From NCBI RefSeq assembly GCF_014982715.1, contig NZ_JADCJY010000002.1, positions 496,001-560,000 on the forward strand: DNA of 64,000 nt, read 5' to 3'. Made by a program: the position numbers and the translations under genes. Origin of the DNA: Gallalistipes aquisgranensis. GTDB taxonomy: Bacteria; Bacteroidota; Bacteroidia; Bacteroidales; Rikenellaceae. The notes beneath the pieces are model-generated. The model did no database searches, was not told the DNA's origin, and was given only the letters and a program-made list of their open reading frames with translations. Below are positions 18,097-27,657 of the stretch, in pieces. Position 1 is the first letter of the stretch. Each line of letters starts with the position of its first letter.

Positions 18097-20136
18097 CTAT
18101 CCTACTGTGGCGCCGCTGTTGACGGCTGCGGAGGGAGAGAGGAGCACCAGTTTGCCCAGCGCGTCCTCGCCCATGAGGATCATGCCCCGGGAGAGGATGC
18201 CTTTCAGCTCGCGCGGTTCCAGATTGACCAGCACCAGCACCTGACGGCCGACCAGCTCCTCAGGCGTGTAGTATTCGGCGATGCCCGAGACGATCTCCCG
18301 CCTGTCGATGCCCGTGTCGACGGTCAGTTTGAGCAGTTTCTTGGTCTTGGCCACCTTTTCGGCAGCCAGGATGGTCGACACGCGGATGTCCATCCGCTGG
18401 AAATCGTCGAACGACACGCTCTCCTTCTGCTCGGTCACCTTCTTGCTGGCCTCGCGTTCCTGGTTGGCCCGTTTCGTGTCGGCCAGCTTCTGCAGCTGGC
18501 GTTCGATCACGCTGTCCTCGATCTTCTCGAAGAGCAGCTCCGCCTTGCCGATGCGGTGGCCGGCGGGGAGGATGTCCGCCGTGCCGAGCTTCTCCCAGCC
18601 CAGTTTCTCCACGGCCAGCATGTCCAGTATCTTGGCCGCCGTGAAGGGCATGAACGGCTCGACGGCGATGGCCAGGTTGGCCGTGATCTGAAGGGCGACG
18701 TTGAGGATCGTGGCCACGCGCTCCGGATCGCTCTTGACCACCTTCCACGGCTCGGTGTCGGCCAGGTACTTGTTGCCCAGCCGGGCGATGCCCATGGCGT
18801 CCTTGAGCGCTTCGCGGAAACGGTAGTTCTCGATGTTTTCCTCCAGCGACTTTTTCAGCGCAGGCAGTTCGCCCAGCGTGTCGCGGTCGTAGTCGGTGAG
18901 GGCTCCGGCAGCCGGGACCGCCCCCCCGAAATATTTGTCGGTCAGCACCAGCGCCCGGTTGACGAAGTTGCCCAGCACGGCCACCAGTTCGTTGTTGTTG
19001 CGGGCCTGGAAGTCCTTCCACGTGAAATCGTTGTCCTTGGTCTCGGGAGCGTTGGCGCAGAGCACGTAGCGCAGCACGTCCTGTTTGCCGGGGAACTCCT
19101 CCAGATATTCGTGCAGCCAGACGGCCCAGTTGCGCGAGGTGGATATCTTGTCGCCCTCCAGGTTGAGGAACTCGTTGGCCGGCACGTTTTCGGGCAGGAT
19201 GTAACCCCCGTGGGCCTTGAGCATCGACGGGAAGACGATGCAGTGGAAAACGATGTTGTCCTTGCCGATGAAGTGGACCATCTTGGTGTCCTCGCTCTTC
19301 CAGTATTTCTCCCAGTCGGGGGTCAGCTCCTTGGTGGCCGAGATGTAGCCGATCGGGGCGTCGAACCATACGTAGAGCACCTTGCCCTCGGCGCCTTCCA
19401 CCGGAACGGGAATGCCCCAGTCCAGGTCGCGGCTCACGGCGCGGGGCTGAAGACCCAGGTCGAGCCAGCTCTTGCACTGCCCGTAGACGTTCACCTTCCA
19501 CTCCTTGTGCCCTTCCAGAATCCACTTGCGCAGGAATTCCTCGTAGCGGTCCAGCGGAAGGTACCAGTGGCGGGTCTCCCGCATCACGGGCACCGAGCCG
19601 GTGATCGTGCTCCGGGGGTTGATCAGGTCGGTGGCCGCCAGCGAACTGCCGCACTTCTCGCACTGGTCGCCGTAGGCACGGTCGTTCTGGCAGTGGGGGC
19701 AGGTCCCCATGATGTAGCGGTCGGCCAGGAACTGTCCGGCCTCCTCGTCGTAATACTGCATGGTGGTCTGCTCCGTGAAGACGCCCTTGTCGTAGAGCGT
19801 GCGGAAGAAATCGGAGGCCGTCCTGTGGTGCACGGGCGAGGAGGTGCGCGAATAGATGTCGAACGACATGCCCAGCCCTTCGAACGCCTTCTTGATGATA
19901 TTGTGGTATTTGTCGACGATGTCCTGCGGCGTTACGCCCTCCTGCCGGGCCTTGATGGTGATCGGCACGCCGTGCTCGTCCGATCCGCACACCGAGATTA
20001 CGTCCTCGCCCCGCAGGCGCAGGTAACGGGTGTAGATGTCGGAAGGGATGTAAACTCCCGCCAGGTGGCCGATGTGGACCGGGCCGTTGGCGTAGGGAAG
20101 GGCCGAAGTGACCAGATAACGCTTGAATTTTTTCAT
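18097..20136 (-). CDS. metG: Methionyl-tRNA synthetase
   Basis: It charges tRNA-Met with methionine. The 679-residue class I synthetase has the HIGH motif at residues 21-24 (PVHIGHLAG), a zinc-binding insert with CPHC and CEKC, and a KMSKS-equivalent loop written KISTS (DKISTSRN). The C-terminal 100 or so residues form an EMAP/Trbp111-type tRNA-binding domain ([13 protein letters not shown] to the end). This two-part arrangement and length are usual for Bacteroidetes MetG. A -7 element lies 31 bp upstream of the start; ilvE follows in the same operon. Confidence 0.97.
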   Translation of the reverse strand: MKKFKRYLVTSALPYANGPVHIGHLAGVYIPSDIYTRYLRLRGEDVISVCGSDEHGVPITIKARQEGVTPQDIVDKYHNIIKKAFEGLGMSFDIYSRTSSPVHHRTASDFFRTLYDKGVFTEQTTMQYYDEEAGQFLADRYIMGTCPHCQNDRAYGDQCEKCGSSLAATDLINPRSTITGSVPVMRETRHWYLPLDRYEEFLRKWILEGHKEWKVNVYGQCKSWLDLGLQPRAVSRDLDWGIPVPVEGAEGKVLYVWFDAPIGYISATKELTPDWEKYWKSEDTKMVHFIGKDNIVFHCIVFPSMLKAHGGYILPENVPANEFLNLEGDKISTSRNWAVWLHEYLEEFPGKQDVLRYVLCANAPETKDNDFTWKDFQARNNNELVAVLGNFVNRALVLTDKYFGGAVPAAGALTDYDRDTLGELPALKKSLEENIENYRFREALKDAMGIARLGNKYLADTEPWKVVKSDPERVATILNVALQITANLAIAVEPFMPFTAAKILDMLAVEKLGWEKLGTADILPAGHRIGKAELLFEKIEDSVIERQLQKLADTKRANQEREASKKVTEQKESVSFDDFQRMDIRVSTILAAEKVAKTKKLLKLTVDTGIDRREIVSGIAEYYTPEELVGRQVLVLVNLEPRELKGILSRGMILMGEDALGKLVLLSPSAAVNSGATVG

Positions 20137-20166
20137 GTTCGGTATGTGACGAAAAGTATATTGTTA

Positions 20167-20174
20167 CAAAGTTA
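20167..20174 (-). promoter_or_regulatory. -7 element of metG
   Basis: The minus strand reads TAACTTTG, an exact TAnnTTTG match, 31 bp before the metG start codon. Confidence 0.75.
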
Positions 20175-20206
20175 CGGATTTTTCCGGGGAATCCGCCGTG
20201 GGGGGC

Positions 20207-21118
20207 CTATTTTTTCAGGGCTTCGAAGCCCAGGCCGTAGACGCCCATGACGCTGCCCACGGTGATGAAGGCCTGCGGGTCGATCTCCTTGATGATGCGG
20301 AACAGGGAGCTGGTCTCGTTCTTGCGGCAGACGACCATCACCACCTTGGTCGGCTCGCGGGTGTACCATCCCTGTCCGTCGAGCAGGGTCACCCCGCGCC
20401 GCAGTTCCGTGGAGATGTGTTCGGCGATCGCCTCGTAGCGCTGAGAGACGATGAGTATCTGCGACGACTGGCGGTTGCCGGCCAGCACCGTGTCGAGCAT
20501 GTAGCCCGAAACGGCGACGATGACGTAGCTGTATATCACGGTCGAGATGCCGTTGCCGATGAAATAGGAACAGCCGATGATGATGAAGTCGCAGAACATG
20601 ATCACCTTGCCGTAGCTGATGTTGCGGTACTTGTTGATGATCATGGCGATGATGTCGGTGCCGCCCGTGCTGCCCCCCTGCATGAAGCAGATGCTGATGC
20701 CGATGCCGGAGCAGGCGCCCCCGAGGATGGCGGACAGCAGGCGGTCGTCCTGCAGGCCGATCAGATCGGGCGGCACGATGCCCTGCATGACGCTCATGGC
20801 CAGCGCGAGCATGAAGGTGGCGAAGATGGTCTTGGCTCCGAACTGCACGCCGATGATGAAGGCGGAGAAGAGGATCAGCACGGCATTGATGACGAAGAGC
20901 GAGTAGCCGATCGGGATGCCCCCTCCCTCGGCGCCTCCCGTGGCGAAGTAGATCAGCATGGCCATACCGCTCACGCCGCCGCCCACGATCTTGGCGGGCA
21001 GAATGATGCCCGTCCAGGCGAAAGCGTAGAGGAACAGGCCGAAGGTGATGAAGACATACTCCTTGACAGTGCGCAGGACGAGCGAAGGAGTGAGTTCCCG
21101 GGGTGAAAATTTTGCCAT
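20207..21118 (-). CDS. YitT/DUF2179-family membrane protein
   Basis: A 303-residue protein with about five to six membrane segments followed by a cytoplasmic DUF2179 domain (from about residue 215, ending in GVYGLGFEALKK). This is the YitT family, whose transport substrate is not firmly known. The chosen ATG 21118 (MAKFSPRELTPS) sits 36 bp downstream of a clear -7 element; the frame stays open further upstream but would run over the promoter. It is a single-gene unit divergent from priA. Confidence 0.85.
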   Translation of the reverse strand: MAKFSPRELTPSLVLRTVKEYVFITFGLFLYAFAWTGIILPAKIVGGGVSGMAMLIYFATGGAEGGGIPIGYSLFVINAVLILFSAFIIGVQFGAKTIFATFMLALAMSVMQGIVPPDLIGLQDDRLLSAILGGACSGIGISICFMQGGSTGGTDIIAMIINKYRNISYGKVIMFCDFIIIGCSYFIGNGISTVIYSYVIVAVSGYMLDTVLAGNRQSSQILIVSQRYEAIAEHISTELRRGVTLLDGQGWYTREPTKVVMVVCRKNETSSLFRIIKEIDPQAFITVGSVMGVYGLGFEALKK

Positions 21119-21153
21119 GGGCTGCGGGGATCTTGAGGTCGTAGTTACAGGCA

Positions 21154-21161
21154 CAAATGTA
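21154..21161 (-). promoter_or_regulatory. -7 element of the yitT-like gene
   Basis: The minus strand reads TACATTTG, matching TAnnTTTG, in the divergent region with priA. Confidence 0.75.
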
Positions 21162-21204
21162 GAAGTTTTTTTCGGATTCGGAACGATAAAACGGCCGTAA
21201 ATTT

Positions 21205-21212
21205 TACCTTTG
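21205..21212 (+). promoter_or_regulatory. -7 element of priA
   Basis: TACCTTTG matches the consensus and lies 18 bp before the ATG at 21230. The surrounding 20 bases (21202-21221) recur exactly at 62836-62855 in front of another gene. Confidence 0.75.
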
Positions 21213-21229
21213 TGGAAATTTCTTCCCGC

Positions 21230-23506
21230 ATGGAAAATCCTCCGCTGTACGCCGATGTCGTGTTGCCGCTGGCGCTTCCCCCGCTCACGTTCGGGGTGGG
21301 TCCGGAACTGGCCGGATCGCTCCGTCCCGGTGCGGGGGCGGTGGTGCGGCTGGGACCCCGCAAGATATATCAGGGTGTGGTGTGGAGGCTCCACTCCGAG
21401 CGTCCCTCCTTCGCGGTCCGTCCCGTGGAGCGGGCCGCGGGTACGGTGCTCCGTCCGGTGCAGATGGAGCTGTGGGAGTGGATCGCCTCCTATTACATGT
21501 GTACCCTCGGCGAGGTGATGCGGGCGGCCCTGCCCGCCGCCCTGAAGCCGGAAGGCTTCAGCGAGGAGGAGTTCTCGGCCGATGTGTTCCGCCCGCGGAT
21601 GCGGCAGTGGATCGGGATTCATCCTTCGGTCGGTTCGTGGGAGGAGCTGAACGAGCGTTTCGAACGGCTGCGGCGGGCGCCGAAACAATACGCCCTGCTC
21701 GCCCGGATCGCCGACCTGCTCTCCGGGCCCGGAGAGGGGGAGCGGCCTTTCCCTGTCGGGAAGGCGGTTCCCCGCGAGGAGACGGGAGCGGACGGGACGT
21801 TGCTCGGGGCGCTGGTGAAGAAAAAACTGCTGGTCGTCGGGCAGCGGGAGGAGCGGCCGGGCGATCCGTCGGCCTTCACGGCCCGGATGCCCGAGCTGAC
21901 GCCGGCGCAGGCGGCGGCCGAAGCCTCACTGGATCGTCTGTTCGGGGAGAAGAACGTCGTGCTGCTGCACGGGGTGACGGGAAGCGGCAAGACCGAACTT
22001 TATGTCCGGCAGATCGCCGAGGTGGTCGCCCGGGGGGAGGACGTGCTCTACCTGCTGCCCGAGATCGCGCTGACGGCCCAGCTCATCGAACGGATGCGCC
22101 GCTTTTTCGGCGACCGTGTGGTGCCCTACCACTCCCGGTTCACCGACCGCCGGCGGGCCGAGCTCTACCGCCGGGTGGAGGGGGGCGGAGGCTGGATCGT
22201 GATGGGCGCCCGGTCGGCGCTCTTCATGCCGCTGCCGAAGATCGGGCTGGTCGTCGTGGACGAAGAGCACGACGCGGGTTACAAACAGGCCGATTCCGCG
22301 CCGCGTTACCATGCCCGCGACTGTGCGCTGGTGCTGGCCCGCCTGCACGGGGCCCGCACCCTGCTGGGCAGCGCCACGCCCTCGGTGGAGAGCTGGCTCA
22401 ACGCCACTACGGGAAAATACGGGCTGGTGACCCTGCGGGAGCGGTACGGCGATGCCCTGCTGCCGCAGGTGATCGTCTCCGACACGCTTTGCGCCTCGCG
22501 GAGGGGCGAACGGCACGTCCATTTCAACCGGATACTGCTCGACCGGATCGAAGCGGCGCTCGCCGCCCGCTCGCAGGTGATGCTTTTCCAGAACCGGAGG
22601 GGTTTCTCGCCTTATGTGGAGTGCGGGGAGTGCGGCTGGGTGGCCGGCTGCCCGCACTGCAACGTGACGCTTACCTACCACAAGGGGGAGCGGATGCTGC
22701 GCTGCCATTACTGCGGCTATGCCGTGCCGGCCCCGCGTCTCTGTCCCGCCTGCGGAAAGGGGGAGCCCGAGGCCCGCGGATTCGGCACGGAGAAGGTGGA
22801 GGAGGAGTTGCAGCGGATTTTCCCCGCGGCCCGGATCGCCCGCCTCGACCGGGATACGGCGGCGAGCGAACGGCGTTACCGGCAGATCGTTGCCGATTTC
22901 GAACGGGGAGAGACCGACATTCTGGTCGGCACCCAGATGATCGCCAAGGGATTCGACTTCCCGCGCGTGGTGCTGGTGGGGGTGCTCAATGCCGACAACC
23001 TGCTGAACTATCCCGATTTCCGCGCCTCGGAACGGGCTTTCCAGCTGATGACGCAGGTGGCGGGCCGGGCCGGGCGGGGACGGACTCCGGGCGAGGTGGT
23101 GATCCAGACCTCGCAGCCGCAGCATCCCGTGATCCGGCAGGTGATGGACGGCGACTACGAAGGCATGGTCCGCAGCCAGCTGGCCGAACGCCAGTCGTTC
23201 TTCTATCCTCCCTATTGCCGGCTGGTGGCCATTACCCTGCGCCACCGCGACAAGGCCGTGCTGTGGCGGGCCGCTTCCCGTTTCGGGGAGGTGTGCCGTC
23301 CCGTGTTCGGGCGGCGCCTGCTCGGGCCCGAAGCCCCGCCGGTCGACCGGGTGCGGGAGGAGTTCATCGTCTGTTTCACGCTCAAGATCGAGCGGGAACA
23401 GTCGTTCGCCCGGGCACGCGGGCTGCTGGCCGGCATGGTGGCGCGGCTGACGGCCGAGCCCGATTACAGGAACCTTACGGTCGTCTGCAATGTCGATCCC
23501 CAATAG
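21230..23506 (+). CDS. priA: Primosomal protein N' (replication restart helicase)
   Basis: PriA recognises stalled forks and reloads the replicative helicase. The 758-residue product contains an N-terminal 3'-DNA-binding domain, a superfamily 2 helicase core with Walker A GVTGSGKTELY and DEEHD box, and the zinc-binding insertion with eight cysteines (CGECGWVAGCPHC and RCHYCGY...CPACG). An in-frame GTG at 21212 overlaps the -7 element, so ATG 21230 (MENPPLYADVV) is chosen. comF begins 7 bp after its stop, giving a priA-comF-GNAT operon. Confidence 0.96.
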   Translation: MENPPLYADVVLPLALPPLTFGVGPELAGSLRPGAGAVVRLGPRKIYQGVVWRLHSERPSFAVRPVERAAGTVLRPVQMELWEWIASYYMCTLGEVMRAALPAALKPEGFSEEEFSADVFRPRMRQWIGIHPSVGSWEELNERFERLRRAPKQYALLARIADLLSGPGEGERPFPVGKAVPREETGADGTLLGALVKKKLLVVGQREERPGDPSAFTARMPELTPAQAAAEASLDRLFGEKNVVLLHGVTGSGKTELYVRQIAEVVARGEDVLYLLPEIALTAQLIERMRRFFGDRVVPYHSRFTDRRRAELYRRVEGGGGWIVMGARSALFMPLPKIGLVVVDEEHDAGYKQADSAPRYHARDCALVLARLHGARTLLGSATPSVESWLNATTGKYGLVTLRERYGDALLPQVIVSDTLCASRRGERHVHFNRILLDRIEAALAARSQVMLFQNRRGFSPYVECGECGWVAGCPHCNVTLTYHKGERMLRCHYCGYAVPAPRLCPACGKGEPEARGFGTEKVEEELQRIFPAARIARLDRDTAASERRYRQIVADFERGETDILVGTQMIAKGFDFPRVVLVGVLNADNLLNYPDFRASERAFQLMTQVAGRAGRGRTPGEVVIQTSQPQHPVIRQVMDGDYEGMVRSQLAERQSFFYPPYCRLVAITLRHRDKAVLWRAASRFGEVCRPVFGRRLLGPEAPPVDRVREEFIVCFTLKIEREQSFARARGLLAGMVARLTAEPDYRNLTVVCNVDPQ

Positions 23507-23513
23507 AGAGGCC

Positions 23514-24302
23514 ATGACAGGTTTTTCGTTCCGCAGCGTGTTCGGCGACGTGTTCCGCCTCTTCTTCCCTCCGGTCTGTCCGGCCTGCGGGCGGCCGATG
23601 GGCGAGGGGGCCCGCACGATCTGCACCCGCTGCCGGGGCGAGATTCCCCTGACGGGTTTCTGCCGCCGGGCGGACAATCCCGTGGCGGAGCGGCTCCGGG
23701 AGTTGAAAGTTCCGGTCGTGCATGCCTGTTCGTTCTACTTTTATGTGGCGGGCAGCGGTTTCCGGCGCCTGATCCATGCCTTCAAGTACCGCGGGGGATG
23801 GAAGCTGGCGGTCGAGATGGGCGAATGGTTCGGGGCGGAGATGCGCGAAGGCGGCCTGTACGGCGACGTGGAGGTGGTGGTGCCCGTGCCGCTGCACTGG
23901 CGCAAACGTCTGCGCAGGGGATACAACCAGTCGGAGTATCTGGCCGAGGGGATGGCCCGTTCGCTGGGATGCGGGGTCGATGCGCGCAGCGTCGTGCGGC
24001 GGGTGCACAACCGGAGCCAGGCCCTCAGCGGACGGGAGCACCGTTGGGAAAACGTGCAGGGCATTTTCGGCGTGCGGAATCCGGCTGCGCTGGCGGGGAA
24101 ACATGTCCTGCTGGTGGACGATGTTCTCACGTCGGGATTCACGGTCGCCTCCTGTGCGGAGGAGATTCTGCGGCGGGTGCCGGACTGCCGGCTGAGCGTG
24201 GCTACGCTGGCCGTCTCGCGCAGCGAACTGCTGACGGCCCATCCCCTGAAACCCGGCCGGCCGCCGAAGGAAAAAGAGTACGAATATTTTCTGGAACCAT
24301 GA
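23514..24302 (+). CDS. ComF-family phosphoribosyltransferase-like protein
   Basis: A ComF-type protein, related to DNA uptake factors, with an N-terminal zinc-finger region (CPACGRP...CTRC) and a C-terminal PRTase fold whose PRPP-binding motif is VLLVDDVLTSGFTVAS. Start ATG 23514 (MTGFSFRSVFGD) has an AGAGAGG purine-rich stretch before it; an earlier ATG at 23490 would overlap priA by 17 bp. It is 262 residues, the common ComF length. Its stop overlaps the GNAT start (ATGA). A role in DNA transport or nucleotide metabolism is inferred from the family and from its partner priA. Confidence 0.88.
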   Translation: MTGFSFRSVFGDVFRLFFPPVCPACGRPMGEGARTICTRCRGEIPLTGFCRRADNPVAERLRELKVPVVHACSFYFYVAGSGFRRLIHAFKYRGGWKLAVEMGEWFGAEMREGGLYGDVEVVVPVPLHWRKRLRRGYNQSEYLAEGMARSLGCGVDARSVVRRVHNRSQALSGREHRWENVQGIFGVRNPAALAGKHVLLVDDVLTSGFTVASCAEEILRRVPDCRLSVATLAVSRSELLTAHPLKPGRPPKEKEYEYFLEP

Positions 24303-24844
24303 TCTATATTGAAACGCCGCGCCTGTTGCTGCGCGACTGGTCGGACGCCGACCTGCCCCTGTTCGCCGCCATGAATGCCGATCCGGCGGTGATGGAGTTT
24401 TTCCCGGGAACGCTGACCCCGGCGGAGTCGGAGGCCTTTTATCGCCGTATCCGGGACGAGTTCGCCGATTCCGGATACGGGCTTTATGCCGTGGAGAGGA
24501 AGATCGACGGATGTTTTATCGGCTATACCGGGCTGCACCGTGCCCTTTTCGAAGCCGATTTCACCCCCTGCATCGAGATCGGATGGCGCCTGTGTCATGC
24601 GGCGTGGGGGAACGGATTCGCGCCGGAAGCCGCGGCGGCCGTGCTGGACTATGCCTTCGGCCTGCTGGGGATGACGGAGGTCTGTTCGTTCACCGCGGCG
24701 GTCAACCTGCGTTCGCAGCGGGTGATGGAGAAGATCGGCATGGAACCGGCGGGGCGCTTCGTCCATCCGTCCCTGCCCCGGGAGAGTTCCCTCTCGGAGC
24801 ATGTGCTCTACCGGGCCCGGATCGGAAACGCCGGCGTGGAATAA
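24299..24844 (+). CDS. GNAT-family N-acetyltransferase (RimJ/RimL type)
   Basis: A 181-residue GNAT protein of the RimJ/RimL-like group, which acetylates N-terminal amines of ribosomal proteins or small molecules using acetyl-CoA. The opening IETPRLLLRDWSDADLP and the EIGWRLCHAAWGNGFAPEAA acetyl-CoA region are characteristic, as is the NLRSQRVMEKIGM block near the C-terminus. The start overlaps the comF stop by 4 bp, so it is translationally coupled to priA-comF. The substrate is not predictable. Confidence 0.88.
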   Translation: MIYIETPRLLLRDWSDADLPLFAAMNADPAVMEFFPGTLTPAESEAFYRRIRDEFADSGYGLYAVERKIDGCFIGYTGLHRALFEADFTPCIEIGWRLCHAAWGNGFAPEAAAAVLDYAFGLLGMTEVCSFTAAVNLRSQRVMEKIGMEPAGRFVHPSLPRESSLSEHVLYRARIGNAGVE

Positions 24845-24871
24845 TTCCGGCCGGCGTTCGGGGATGCGGTA

Positions 24872-24904
24872 CGTGCGGGATTCCGCACGAAAATCTATTT
24901 TTTC
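24872..24904 (+). terminator. Terminator of the priA-comF-GNAT operon
   Basis: A 7-bp stem (24872-24878 with 24883-24889), a 4-nt loop and AAAATCTATTTTTT tail. The tail overlaps the last codons of the convergent minus-strand gene. Confidence 0.75.
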
Positions 24905-26196
24905 AGAAAATCGTTGCCGTTCCTGAGCCAGTAGGTGGGGCTCAGCATCCCCTTGCTCGAAAGGGTGGTCATCGACTCCTTTCCCGAGCGGGGCAGGGTC
25001 TCCAGCAGGGCCGGGTCGCCCAGTTCCCGGAAAATGGGATCGTAGGGGTCGAACCGGTTGAAGGTGTAGATGCCGTTGACCCCGGCCTGCCATGCCTTGT
25101 AGGCCTCCGTGCGCCAGAGCTCCTCCACGGATGTGTTTTCGGGATCTCCACCTCCGAGCAGTCTCCGCTGTTCGATGCAGGCGTAGACGGGTATGTCGTA
25201 CTGTCGTCCGATGGCGGCCAGGTGGGCCCAGGGCTCGAATTTGAGGTAGTCGGCGGCGGTGACCAGGTCGATCAGCTCCTCCCTGAGCCACTGTTCCCAG
25301 TCGAGCCCGATGGCCTTAGCAAAACCGAACGAGTCGGGGACCCGGACGGCGATCAGCACGGGTCTGCCCCTCCGTCTGCCCTCGCGGTCGCAGAGGTCCC
25401 GGATCTCCCGGATCATGGCGGTCATCTTGTCGCAGTCGGCCTGGGTGACCGGTTCGCCGAGGAACTGCGCCTTGAAAAAGTGGGGATGCCGGAAGAAGTC
25501 GAGTTCGACGCCGTCGATGTCGTATCGGGTCACCACGTCGTCGAGCATGGCGACGATCAGGCGGCGCACGGGCTCCTGTCCGTAGTCGAAGGCCGACCAG
25601 CGGCCGGAAAGCACAGGGGTTTTCACCCCTTTTTTGCCGACGATCAGTTCGGGATGTTCGCGTTTGAAGGCGCTGATGAACTCGTATTCCTGGCCCGAGT
25701 CGTGGGTGTCGTTCATGCGCAGCGACCAGAAGACCTCCTTGCCGTGCTGATGGCAGAAGTTCGTGATGACGCTGAGCGTGTCGGTGCCCAGCCGGGCCAG
25801 TTCGTCGGCCACGTATCCTTTGCCGGAATTGGTCTGGCGTTCGCTGACCGAACTTTTGTGGTGGTGTACGTTGGTGACCCCGGAGCAGTAGAACACGGAA
25901 TCCACCTGCGAATCGACCAGTCCCTGCGTACGCCTGCTCAGAAAGAGTTCGGGGGTGACCGGCTTGCTTTCGTTCCACCGGGCGTCGTTTCCGTCGTTGT
26001 TCATGATGATGCGTCGGGTGCGGCGGCGGGCCCGTTTGCGGGCTTCGAGCATTTCGTCGGATTTTCCGGCGCCGTTTTTCCGGCCCGGATCGTTTTTCGG
26101 AGCGACGGCGGCCGTGGCCTTTTCGTATCCCGTGGCCAGGGGCGCCAGTCCGAGCGCCACCAGGTATTTCAGCATCTCTCTGCGGTTCATCTTCAT
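24895..26196 (-). CDS. Putative glycoside-hydrolase-like protein (GHL10-type TIM barrel), exported
   Basis: A 433-residue exported protein. The N-terminus MKMNRREMLKYLVALGLAPLATG looks like a short Tat-type or simple signal peptide with an RR pair. The body contains a segment YDIDGVELDFFRHPHFF and later DYLKFEPWAHLAAIG, resembling the family-10-like glycosyl hydrolase (GHL10) TIM barrels, in which the D-x-x-E/D pair on a beta strand is catalytic. I cannot assign a substrate. Upstream codons back to 26253 are open, but a promoter-like TATATTTA at 26231-26238 favours the start at 26196 (26190 is an alternative). It is a single gene converging on the priA operon. Confidence 0.65.
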   Translation of the reverse strand: MKMNRREMLKYLVALGLAPLATGYEKATAAVAPKNDPGRKNGAGKSDEMLEARKRARRRTRRIIMNNDGNDARWNESKPVTPELFLSRRTQGLVDSQVDSVFYCSGVTNVHHHKSSVSERQTNSGKGYVADELARLGTDTLSVITNFCHQHGKEVFWSLRMNDTHDSGQEYEFISAFKREHPELIVGKKGVKTPVLSGRWSAFDYGQEPVRRLIVAMLDDVVTRYDIDGVELDFFRHPHFFKAQFLGEPVTQADCDKMTAMIREIRDLCDREGRRRGRPVLIAVRVPDSFGFAKAIGLDWEQWLREELIDLVTAADYLKFEPWAHLAAIGRQYDIPVYACIEQRRLLGGGDPENTSVEELWRTEAYKAWQAGVNGIYTFNRFDPYDPIFRELGDPALLETLPRSGKESMTTLSSKGMLSPTYWLRNGNDFLKK

Positions 26197-26230
26197 TCGG
26201 TTTTCAGGGTTATTTGTAATATTTGTGTGA

Positions 26231-26238
26231 TAAATATA
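26231..26238 (-). promoter_or_regulatory. Variant -7 element (TATATTTA)
   Basis: The minus strand reads TATATTTA, one base off the TAnnTTTG consensus, 35 bp before the preferred start of the GHL10-like gene. The same variant precedes the MFS gene at 58936. Confidence 0.5.
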
Positions 26239-26450
26239 GGTGTTTATTTTCAATATTCAAATTTTTCGGAAAATTTTATCGGCGGACAGGTTCCGCAGGG
26301 GAGGGACCGGGTGCCTTTGGGGGTGTCGGGTGCGGACGGCGGGGAGAAGAGACAGGGTGTTTTCCATACAGAGGGTGCGATGCTCCGGATCGTAGTCCGT
26401 CGGCGGAACGGGAACCGGCCGGACCGGTGCATCTGCCCCGGAAACGACAA

Positions 26451-26482
26451 CGCCCCTGTCGCAAAGGCCTGCGGCAGGGGCG
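26451..26482 (-). terminator. Hairpin terminator after frr
   Basis: A 12-bp stem (26451-26462 with 26471-26482, one G-T pair) with an 8-nt loop lies 39 bp beyond the frr stop. It is followed on the minus strand by TTGTCGTTT rather than a full T run. A second short hairpin lies at about 26486-26510. Confidence 0.65.
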
Positions 26483-26520
26483 CTGTCCCGGGTTCCGGGA
26501 ACTCCCGGGACCGAACCGGG

Positions 26521-27084
26521 CTAAACGGTCATGATCTCCTTCTCCTTGGCATCGAGGAGCTCTTCGAGTTTTTTGGAGAATTTGTCGGTCAGTTTCTGGG
26601 TTTCGGTCTCGCCGTCTTTGGCCATATCTTCGGGCATGCCCTCCTTCTGGGCCTTCTTGAATCCCTCCACGGCGTCGCGGCGGGCGTTGCGCAGGCTGAC
26701 GCGGGCGGTCTCGGCGTCGGAACGCACCTGTTTGACCAGCTGTTTGCGGCGTTCCTCGGTGAGGGCCGGGATGGTCAGCCGGATCTGTTCGCCGTTGTTC
26801 GAGGGTGTCAGGCCCAGGTTGGCCACCAGGATGGCTTTCTCGATGGCGGGGATCAGCTTCTTCTCCCACGGCTGGATCAGGATCGTCTTGGCGTCCGGCA
26901 CGGTCACGCTGGCTACCTGCGGGATGGCGGTCGGAGTGCCGTAGTACTCCACCATCACGCCGTTCAGCACGTTGGGGCTCGCCTTGCCGGCACGCACGCT
27001 CAGCAGCGATTCGGTCAGATGTTCGATCGCCTTCTGCATCTTCTCCGATGCGATGTCGAGGATCAGTTTGTATTCGTCAGTCAT
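26521..27084 (-). CDS. frr: Ribosome recycling factor
   Basis: RRF splits post-termination ribosomes together with EF-G. The 187-residue length and the sequence (SVRAGKASPNVLNGVMVEYYG, PWEKKLIPAIEKAI, and LTEERRKQLVKQV) are typical. The ATG at 27084 gives the family N-terminus MTDEYKLILDIASEKM. It is the last gene of the OmpA-pyrH-TlpA-frr operon; pyrH and frr are commonly neighbours in bacteria, but here a thioredoxin-like gene stands between them. Confidence 0.97.
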   Translation of the reverse strand: MTDEYKLILDIASEKMQKAIEHLTESLLSVRAGKASPNVLNGVMVEYYGTPTAIPQVASVTVPDAKTILIQPWEKKLIPAIEKAILVANLGLTPSNNGEQIRLTIPALTEERRKQLVKQVRSDAETARVSLRNARRDAVEGFKKAQKEGMPEDMAKDGETETQKLTDKFSKKLEELLDAKEKEIMTV

Positions 27085-27086
27085 CT

Positions 27087-27623
27087 CTATTTGGTTTTTA
27101 ACAGTTTTTCGATGCGGTCGCAGAACTGGTCGAACAGGGTGGCCGAATAGCCGATCTCGCTCCCGACGATCGTGCCGTCGCGGCCGACGAGGAAATTGCG
27201 CGGAATGCCCGTCGCGGCGAACAGCGGATAGATCTTCTTGTCGGGGTCGAGCCCCATCGGGAAAGTGTAGCCCGTCTTTTTGCGGAATGCCTCGACCGTG
27301 GCGGCCGTCTCCCCGCGCGAAATGGGCAGGAAGAGGAACTCTTCGCCCGCGAAGCGGTCTATGATATCCTTTTGCACGCGCGCCAGTTCGGCCCGGCAGG
27401 GCGGACACCACGTGGCCCAGAAGTTGACCACCACCACCTTGCCCTTCAGGTCGGCCATGCGGATTTTGCTGCCGTCGGTCATCGTGACGGTGAAATCGGG
27501 CACCGGCTGGCCCGTCTTTACCCGCACATCCTTGTCTTCCCGGGGTTCCCCGATCACCTGGGCGGCGGAACCCAGCGTCAGTGCGGCCAGCGCCGCAGTC
27601 AGCAGAACGGATAGTCTTTTCAT
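27087..27623 (-). CDS. TlpA-like periplasmic thioredoxin
   Basis: A 178-residue thioredoxin-fold protein with a signal peptide (MKRLSVLLTAALAALTLGSAA) and the redox motif WCPPC, so it acts in the periplasm, probably as a TlpA/ResA-type thiol-disulfide reductase. The AhpC/TSA-like region runs from about residue 45 (PVPDFTVTMTDGSKIRMADLKGK). It is 34 bp after pyrH and 2 bp before frr, so it shares their transcript. Its partner substrates are unknown. Confidence 0.9.
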   Translation of the reverse strand: MKRLSVLLTAALAALTLGSAAQVIGEPREDKDVRVKTGQPVPDFTVTMTDGSKIRMADLKGKVVVVNFWATWCPPCRAELARVQKDIIDRFAGEEFLFLPISRGETAATVEAFRKKTGYTFPMGLDPDKKIYPLFAATGIPRNFLVGRDGTIVGSEIGYSATLFDQFCDRIEKLLKTK

Positions 27624-27657
27624 GTCGTTTTTCGTTTTAAAGCGGAAACGCGTGCGT

